Shown piece after piece: positions 58,742 to 64,000 of a stretch of 64,000 nt of DNA. Each line of letters begins with the position of its first letter. The stretch's first letter is position 1. Made by a program: the position numbers and the translations under genes. Below the pieces are notes generated by a model, which saw only the letters and a program-made list of their open reading frames with translations, ran no database searches and had not been told where the DNA came from. This stretch comes from Excoecaria cochinchinensis (Eukaryota > Streptophyta > Magnoliopsida > Malpighiales > Euphorbiaceae), in assembly GCA_947683425.1 (NCBI GenBank), contig CANTUQ010000070.1, positions 2,816,001 through 2,880,000 on the forward strand, written 5' to 3'.

Positions 58742-58868
58742 GTTACCCCTAGTAGGGGACCTAGGAGATCTCTCTCGTCTCCCTGTGGGCCTAGATCTGC
58801 CCTTGCTGCTGCCATTACGGTTATATTCTCCAAAAACTGTGTGCTCATTGGATCTTGAACTTGCCATG

Positions 58869-58889
58869 GCTCCCAACGAAAGCACCAAA
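58869..58889 (-). other. TE3 primer-binding-site-like sequence
   Basis: The minus strand next to the 5' LTR reads TTTGGTGCTTTCGTTGGGAG. It corresponds to the TE2 sequence at 25619-25639. The tRNA is not identified. Confidence 0.6.
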
Positions 58890-59363
58890 TGATAAGATGT
58901 GAGATGTCGTTATCTAAAAGAGAGGAAGAGCCTATCGAAATCTTGTAGCCTGCAAGAAAGAGTGCCCGATCGGACTAGGCGTAAGCACTCCAAAACTTAA
59001 ATTAGTAGCTTTCTAGAGAGAGAATTCTTAGAGAGAGAGTCACAGAGATTCAATACCTAGTGTCACTGTGCATTGGGCTATTTATAGGAGATAGGAGGGA
59101 TGCACTTGAGTGCCTGGGGTGTGATAACTGGCAATCAGAGCAGGTGAACGGCGAAGTAACAGGGAGCAGGTGAAGGGCGTGGGCGCTGCCTTGTATCAGT
59201 AGGCTGATGGAACCTGCTATCCCATCGGTCCGATCGGACGCACCCAACCGCCGTCTTGGCTTCTAGTTCATGCTTGGTGCACTTTGCTGATGGGCTTTGG
59301 GCCCTGCCAGGTATATTGGCCCGATTGTCTGGGGCTTGGCGTATGACATTTCCATGGTTATCA
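58890..59363 (-). repeat. TE3 5' LTR
   Basis: 474 bp, TGATAAGATG ... GGTTATCA, then the TSD CTAAT. A minus-strand TATAAATA at 59079-59086 is the likely core promoter. Confidence 0.93.
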
Positions 59364-60719
59364 CTAATGAATTCAACAGCTTTTGTCAAGAAAATGGCAT
59401 TGGCAGGGAGTTGACAACATCATATACCCCTGAGCAAAATGGAGTGACAGAACGCAAGAACCACATAGTTATAAAAATGGTAAGAAGTTTGTTAAAAGGC
59501 AAGGGGCTTCCGAATCAGTATTGGGCAGAAGCAGTTGCTACTTCAGTATATTTACTGAATATTTCCCCTACAAAGGCTGTCATACAAAGCTTGGAAAGGT
59601 AAAAAACCTTCGGTAAGCCACTTAAAAATATTGGTTGTATTTCTTATGCTTTGGTAAATTCACATAATCGTCAAAAACTAGATGAAAAATCTGAAAAATT
59701 AATGTATTTTCTTTGGTTATTGCCCTGAGTCCAAAGCATATAGATTATATAACCCTCTTAGTGGCAAAGTGATTATTAGTAGAAATGTAATATTCAACGA
59801 GGATGAAAGCTGGAAATGGAATTGCAGTAGCGAGGATGAACAAATTGAAGTTCCATTTGAAGAGGAAGCAGCCCCAACACAAATTAATTCAACCTCTTCA
59901 ACACCCAAAGTAGCAGCTCAACAAATTCACTAATTTCAGCCTCAATAAATTTTGATGGTAGCAGCTCTTCCTCAAATGTGTTATCAAATTCAACACCCTC
60001 AAGAAAAGTCAAATCCTTGAGAGAGATATATGAAGATGATGCATTTGCTTTATTTGCCTCAGATCCTATTACCTATGAAGATGCAGCAAAAATGGAGGTC
60101 TAGAAAAAGGCAATGGACGAAGAACTTAAGGCAATATAAAGAAATGCAACTTGGGAATTATCAGACTTACCAAGTGGTAAAAATGTTATTGGAGGTCTAG
60201 AAAAAGGCAATGGACGAAGAACTTAAGGCAATATAAAGAAATGCAACTTGGGAATTATCAGACTTACCAAGTGGTAAAAATGTTATTGGCTTGAAATGGA
60301 TATTCAAAACAAAGTTTCATGCAGATGGAAGCATTCAAAAATAAAAAGCCAGGTTGGTCGGCAGAGGATATTCACAGCAGCAAGGAATCGACTTTCAAGA
60401 GACATTTTCTCCTGTTGCTCGTTTTGAAATAGTGAGAATTGTCTTGGCAGTGGTAGCTCAATTGCAATGGATCGTCTATCAACTTGACGTGAAATTAGCC
60501 TTTTTGAATGGATAATTGGAAGAAGATGTGTATGTTATCAATGGCAAAGAAGGTAAGGTGTGCAAGTTAAGGAAAGCGCTCTATGGGCTTGAACAAACAC
60601 CACGAGCCTGGTACAACAAACTTGATTCATATTTTTTGCAAAATGGATTCAAAAGAAGTGAAAACGAGCCCACTCTCTACTTGAAGAAACAAGGTCAGTT
60701 GCATTATTTCCTTGGACTT
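59364..60719 (+). pseudogene. TE7 C-terminal integrase and reverse transcriptase
   Basis: Resumes directly after TE3: NEFNSFCQENGIGRELTTSY, TPEQNGVTERKNHIVIKMVR (third catalytic residue) and PNQYWAEAVATSVYLLN. It then decays through several stops. RT follows: [62 protein letters not shown] (usual D-V-x-x-A-F-L-x-G) and 60516-60719 [20 protein letters not shown] ... LHYFLGLE. The Y-V-D-D catalytic block that should lie between TLYLKK and QLHYFLG is missing, and everything after LHYFLGLE is gone. A 97-bp tandem duplication lies at 60094-60287. Confidence 0.82.
60094..60287 (+). repeat. 97-bp perfect tandem duplication in TE7
   Basis: 60094-60190 and 60191-60287 both start GGAGGTCTAGAAAAAGGCAA and end GGTAAAAATGTTATT. 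No mismatch was seen, so it is a recent event. At 97 bp it shifts the reading frame. Confidence 0.92.
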
Positions 60720-60869
60720 GAGGCAACATTTGCTGATTTAGTTGAGAATTTTTTGAATTTCAGTTTTTACTGTAAGCCTATTTAAGGCCACGTTTTATTC
60801 AAAATAATGTAGCAGATACATTGCATTTTCAGCATTTCTTTTCTTCTATTCTTGCTCTGTTTCTCCGTA
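60720..60869 (+). repeat. TE7 right LTR, partial
   Basis: Matches the last 150 bp or so of the left LTR with moderate divergence (GTAAGCCTATTTAA, AATAATGTAGCAGATACATT) and ends TTCTCCGTA. The 5' part is missing where RT has been fused to it. Confidence 0.78.
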
Positions 60870-61226
60870 AGTTCAAACAGAAAGTTGTTATTAATGAAGC
60901 TTTGATGTATATGAATTTATGATTTATTTTAGATAGCCTTTGATGGTAGTTTTAGATCCAGTTTTAACTTCATCTCCATCTTTTAAAATTGCTCCTAAAC
61001 TGAGAGCGGGATCTTTGAAGAAACAATTACTCATAATCCAATTTAATTTGAATGTTCCATCTTGAAATGAAAATTAGTCCAGTGATGTTGTATTGTATAT
61101 CTATAAAGGATCACTTAGTAAGAGAAATAATAGAACAATATTTTTTAAGGATATCCATATAGATTTACACATTATAATTATAAAGTAGTTTTTTGCCGTA
61201 TTTCCTATTGAAAATTATAGTACTTA
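60870..61226. other. Spacer holding a dispersed repeat fragment
   Basis: No gene. The last 135 bp or so resembles 14390-14510 (TGTATATCTATAAA-GATCAC ... AAAATTATAGTACTT). The CACTA element begins right at the end of this match, so the 14390 copy shows the sequence without the insertion. Confidence 0.6.
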
Positions 61227-61239
61227 CACTACAAAAAAA

Positions 61240-61690
61240 ACCTAAATTAGCGACTAAAATTAGCGACGGAATTTTTTTCGTCGCTAATTAGCGACTGTTT
61301 TGCGACAGAATTAAGAATTAGTCGTGAAAAACTATTTCTTTTAATTTTAGCGACGGAAAAAAGAAACCGTCGCTAAATTTTAGCGGTAAATTATGGCGCC
61401 TTTTTTTGTGACTAATTTAGCGACTAAAAAATTCGTCACTAATTTTTGCGATAAATATAGCGACTAAAAATTTAGTCGCTAAAGTAGCGACGGAAATATT
61501 AGTCACTAAATTTGTAGCGGCTTTATTTGCGACGAATTTAGTGACTAAATCTATTGTCGCTAAATACACTCGACTTAGCGATAAAATAGCGACAAATATT
61601 TCTGTCGTTAAAAAATTTTAAAATTTTTCACATATGAAGATAATTGTTGGAATATGTTAGCGACGGGATAATCCGTCGCTATTTCGTCGG
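61240..61690. repeat. CACTA subterminal repeat region
   Basis: More than fifteen copies of TAGCGAC or its complement GTCGCTA occur, with consensus near TTAGCGACGGAA. They are spread on both strands and some adjacent copies face each other, able to form hairpins. Confidence 0.85.
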
Positions 61691-61942
61691 TAAAATTAAT
61701 TATAATATTAATAAAAGTACATACTTATAGTTATTAATTGATTTTAATATTTTTGGAGCCCTTCCTTCCTTTTCTTTTTCTTTCTTTTCTTTCTTCCCCT
61801 TCCCTGCTCAATCCCGATCCAGCCATACCCTCCCCTTTTCCCTTCCCCGTTGCTCCACCCTTTCCCGTCGCTCCCCACCGCCCTGTCCTCCCTTCCCCGC
61901 TGCTGATCGTCGGTGCTCTCCCTTCCTCTTCTTCCACGCGCG

Positions 61943-62062
61943 ATGGCAGCAACAGTTGCCTCTTCATCTCGCATTTTGGAGCTGGATTTCAGCCCACTCG
62001 ACATCACCGCCGCCGCCTCCTCATCGCCGGCCATCAAATTGCGCCATCAGCCCCTCCCGTAG
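61943..62062 (+). other. Short ORF, possible captured first exon
   Basis: 39 codons starting MAATVASSSRILELDF in a GC-rich, pyrimidine-rich patch that contrasts with the AT-rich element. It looks like the N-terminus of a plant protein (Ala/Ser-rich) followed by a stop (CCGTAG) or possibly a donor. It may be a fragment from another gene; no family recognised. Confidence 0.3.
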
Positions 62063-62387
62063 TGAGTAGTTTTTGCCTGTATTTTGTGAGTTTAAGAGAT
62101 TTAGTTAAAAGACATATTTTAGGAGTTAGGGATTTGGAATTTAAAGCTTAGGAATTTGATGATCTAAGGTTAAAACGAGCTAAATCTTTGATTTTTAGGG
62201 ATTATTAGGCATATACGTGTGGCACACATGAAAGCAATTGCAAGAGCATTAGATGTTTGCTTGTTGGTTATTAAGAATTGTAATTTGTATTTTGTCTTGG
62301 AGAATTGGACAGGCTACTTATATTGCTATTTGGTCATAACACTACGCTGTTGCATACATTGTAGTACTGATTATTTTATGTTTCCAG

Positions 62388-63121
62388 AACTTCCTCTTCG
62401 GCTTGCTGATTTTGGGGTTCCGCATCGCAATGAGGCTACTCACTGGATTAACACGTGTTTGAAGATTTCATCAGGTATTATTTGGAGGGGAAAAAACTCT
62501 ATGGCAGCCTTTTTAACCTTATGGCGTTATCTACATTTCAGATTGTTAAAGCATATCTTTTTAGAGTTAAGAGTTCATCACTGTGCATTTGTGTATGGGT
62601 TTAAAATTTGCCTGGTTTATTGCCTTTGGTTTGGCATTTTTCATATGCCGATAAATGTGTGTGTGGTGTTAAGACCCAGTTACAAGGTGAATAGCTTAGT
62701 TTTGCAGTTTAATTGCCAATTAGTCACATTATATTCATGTTTATTGACCAGCTAAGTGATTGGATTAGTAGGCAGTTGGTTTATTTCCAGTGAACTAAGA
62801 ATGTGCATTTTACTTGTGAAAATTCAACCACCTAAATTCATATTTTACTTGAGTATAATTTTCATTGTTCTTCCCGTTTTCTCACGAATTTATTTTTGTT
62901 TGGTGATACAGGATGATGCTCATATATTCTGTAGGGAGTCACAGGTGATTCACATAATGTTGATGCTTGGAAAAATTGCCAAATATCACTTTGTTACCTT
63001 AACCTTGTTTTAACTTATAGATTCTGTGTTTCAGATAAAAGATGAGGTGATGGGCGTCTTGGAGTTCATTGATTATGCTTATAAAGTATTTGGATTCACT
63101 TATGACTCGAAGCTATCTACG
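62388..63121 (+). pseudogene. Captured threonyl-tRNA synthetase fragment (three exons with introns)
   Basis: Exon A, 62388-62474 (acceptor tttccag, donor gtatta), reads LPLRLADFGVPHRNEA, the class II motif 2 region of ThrRS. It then needs a small deletion and frameshift to give LTGLTRV, a stop in place of an Arg codon, and RFHQ. Exon B, 62912-62944 (tacag / gtgatt), is DDAHIFCRESQ. Exon C, 63035-63121 (ttcag / gtatgg), is IKDEVMGVLEFIDYAYKVFG, then FTYDSKLST. These abut exactly as in ThrRS, which attaches threonine to its tRNA. The three pieces cover only part of the catalytic domain; the rest of the enzyme is absent. Introns are retained, so capture was from genomic DNA. Lying between CACTA subterminal repeats, it is a transposon-borne gene fragment, not a working gene. 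Confidence 0.85.
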
Positions 63122-63967
63122 GTATGGTGATCTTCAAATTTCCATGGATCAAATGCATGTTTAGACCATAATAATGCATAATATCACTTAAGGAGATTAA
63201 ATTTTAGTTAATTGACCATTTAGAATTTTTATTCGATGAATTCTACCAAATACGGTGCTTCTTTTACTATGCATTTGGTGCTGATGTGAATTAATTTAAT
63301 AATGTAAAAAGGCATTAAATATATTGCTACCGGAACCTTCTTAAGGGAATACCGCTAAAAAGTAGTTAATGAAAATCATATTTGAGTATCTGAGCATTGA
63401 CACCAAATACAATTTTACTGGAATCTTTTTAACAAGAGAATTTCTTGGGCAAAATAAATTTCATGGCCACTCTTATTAATTAATTTTTTCATAAGCATAA
63501 TTTAGGGAATCTTTTTGACAATATTTTGTACATCTGTAGATATTTTTTTATTTTATTTGTTATTAACTTTAATTTTATTTTTTTCTTATAATTTATAAAT
63601 TAGGTGGTTCGTGAAGTAATCGAAAATTGAAAATGGCGGCGTTCCGTGGATGTATCAAGAGTTTGCAATATTTTTTTTTGTAATTTTTAAATATTTTATG
63701 ATTGTGGACATGAGTTATTTAATATGGTTTTAATTATATGTAAATTTTTAATTTTATTTTATTAAAGAAATTTGGGTATTTTGAGTTTGATATTATATTT
63801 TTTAAATTAATAGTATTGTTAATACTATTATATAATTATTATTTATATAAATTAAATTTTGGATCTAATAACAATAATAAAAAAAATTAAATTTAAAATA
63901 ATAATAAAAAATTAGATTCAAAATAATAAAAAATTAGATTCAAAATTATAAAAAATTTAATATTTTT
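63122..63967. other. CACTA interior after the captured exons
   Basis: Starts with the donor of a ThrRS intron (gtatgg) and becomes very AT-rich. A further ThrRS exon was not found. Low-complexity A/T runs dominate from about 63540. Confidence 0.5.
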
Positions 63968-64000
63968 AGAGACGGAATAACGATAGATTTTCCGTCGCTA

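Larger units (their letters stand above)
54949..58867 (-). pseudogene. TE3 gag, interrupted by a solo-LTR-like insertion
   Basis: The start is the ATG at 58865-58867 (MASSRSNEHTVFGEYNRNGS), ending at the insertion point 58742. It continues left of the insertion at 56668 with NLLPEFNDAILRQPENTPIT, then ALLSDFTKSIVQTIKKGKMP and RRRRNKGISINEP. Later pieces are 56312-55944 (FCREITESELPSRLRDVMMD, IFPTTLGGDALN then a stop) and 55892-55455 (ESLRDYIDRFQAMMSEVRNV, QHPDGRSFNRASASERI). A CEFHKD-type motif and linker follow in broken frames to 54949. Homologous to TE2 gag throughout. Confidence 0.82.
47188..59363 (-). mobile_element. Tat-lineage Ty3/gypsy retrotransposon (TE3) nested in Copia integrase
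   Basis: 474-bp LTRs at 47188-47661 and 58890-59363 are flanked by the TSD CTAAT (47183-47187, 59364-59368). The purine tract adjoins the left LTR and the primer site the right one, so the element is on the minus strand. It encodes gag, protease, RT, RNase H, a second (archaeal-type) RNase H and integrase; the double RNase H is the mark of the plant Tat lineage. An opposite-strand gene lies between integrase and the 3' LTR. A 2-kb solo-LTR-like element interrupts gag at 56669-58741. Many stops make it non-autonomous now. Confidence 0.95.
45134..60869 (+). mobile_element. Decayed Copia retrotransposon (TE7) split by TE3
   Basis: On the plus strand there is a left LTR (about 45134-45389), a primer site resembling the initiator tRNA-Met complement, gag, protease and the first half of integrase; then the 12.2-kb TE3; then the rest of integrase and RT up to LHYFLGLE, and directly a partial right LTR. 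RNase H and the end of RT are missing, so a deletion fused RT to the LTR. Many stops and a 97-bp tandem duplication are present. No TSD was found, and the left boundary is tentative. Confidence 0.85.
61227..64000 (+). mobile_element. CACTA-type DNA transposon carrying gene fragments (right end outside window)
   Basis: Begins CACTACAAAAAAAACC, the hallmark CACTA terminus, preceded by TTA as a possible 3-bp TSD. The first 460 bp is packed with TTAGCGACGGA- and GTCGCTAA-type words in both orientations, the subterminal repeats bound by CACTA transposases. Words of the same type reappear at 63968-64000 (GACGGAATAACGATAG, CCGTCGCTA), so the other subterminal region starts there. The middle has no transposase but contains exons of a threonyl-tRNA synthetase gene. 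Non-autonomous. Confidence 0.88.

Noticed and set aside
61738..62151. 137-codon plus-strand ORF at the start of the CACTA interior
   Set aside because: Pro/Ser-rich from a pyrimidine tract. The shorter ATG ORF in another frame at 61943 looks more protein-like, and neither is supported as a gene.

Overview
The window is nuclear DNA of a flowering plant, most likely a eudicot. The species cannot be fixed from the sequence. The evidence is spliced plant-style fragments, plant tRNA primer sites (tRNA-Asp, initiator tRNA-Met), and Athila-like, Tat-like, Copia, plant L1-type, hAT-, CACTA- and Stowaway-like transposons, all on an AT-rich background. No intact cellular gene was found. About four fifths of the 64 kb is transposable elements, many nested and bounded by target-site duplications (TSDs) that can be read directly.

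Layout. 1-10706: Ty3/gypsy Athila-like retrotransposon on the minus strand, cut by the window start; its gag-pol frame is broken by a single stop codon. 11262-14262: a 3.0-kb hAT-like non-autonomous transposon with 8-bp TSDs. 15294-26108: a Tat-type LTR element (TE2, minus) that has lost RT, RNase H and integrase but carries a multi-exon gene on the opposite strand; a 2.8-kb solo-LTR-like element (16941-19751) is nested in that gene. 26114-29128: gene-free, with a Stowaway-like MITE at 28121-28334. 29129-36386: a truncated LINE tail followed by a nearly complete L1-type LINE (minus) with endonuclease, RT, zinc-binding and RNase H domains. 37491-45045: exon-like blocks of an unidentified plant gene, split by a 1.7-kb gag-only Copia element (37538-39241) and a 5.2-kb solo-LTR-like insertion (39672-44841). 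45134-60869: a decayed Copia element whose integrase is split by a 12.2-kb Tat-lineage element (TE3, 47188-59363, minus) with gag, protease, RT, two RNase H domains, integrase and the same opposite-strand gene; TE3 itself holds a second 2-kb solo-LTR-like copy (56669-58741). 61227-64000: the left part of a CACTA-type transposon carrying three exons, with introns, of a captured threonyl-tRNA synthetase gene.

How the parts relate. TE2 looks like a non-autonomous relative of TE3-type elements that would need RT and integrase in trans. Both keep an opposite-strand gene with a TATA box, a spliced leader and a conserved C-terminus. Insertion order can be read from the nesting: Copia, then TE3, then its solo LTR; likewise TE2, then its solo LTR. 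The points most worth following are the captured synthetase exons, the opposite-strand gene, the clustered TCGCGA palindromes of the Athila-like element, and a 31-bp minisatellite with a 93-bp higher-order period.
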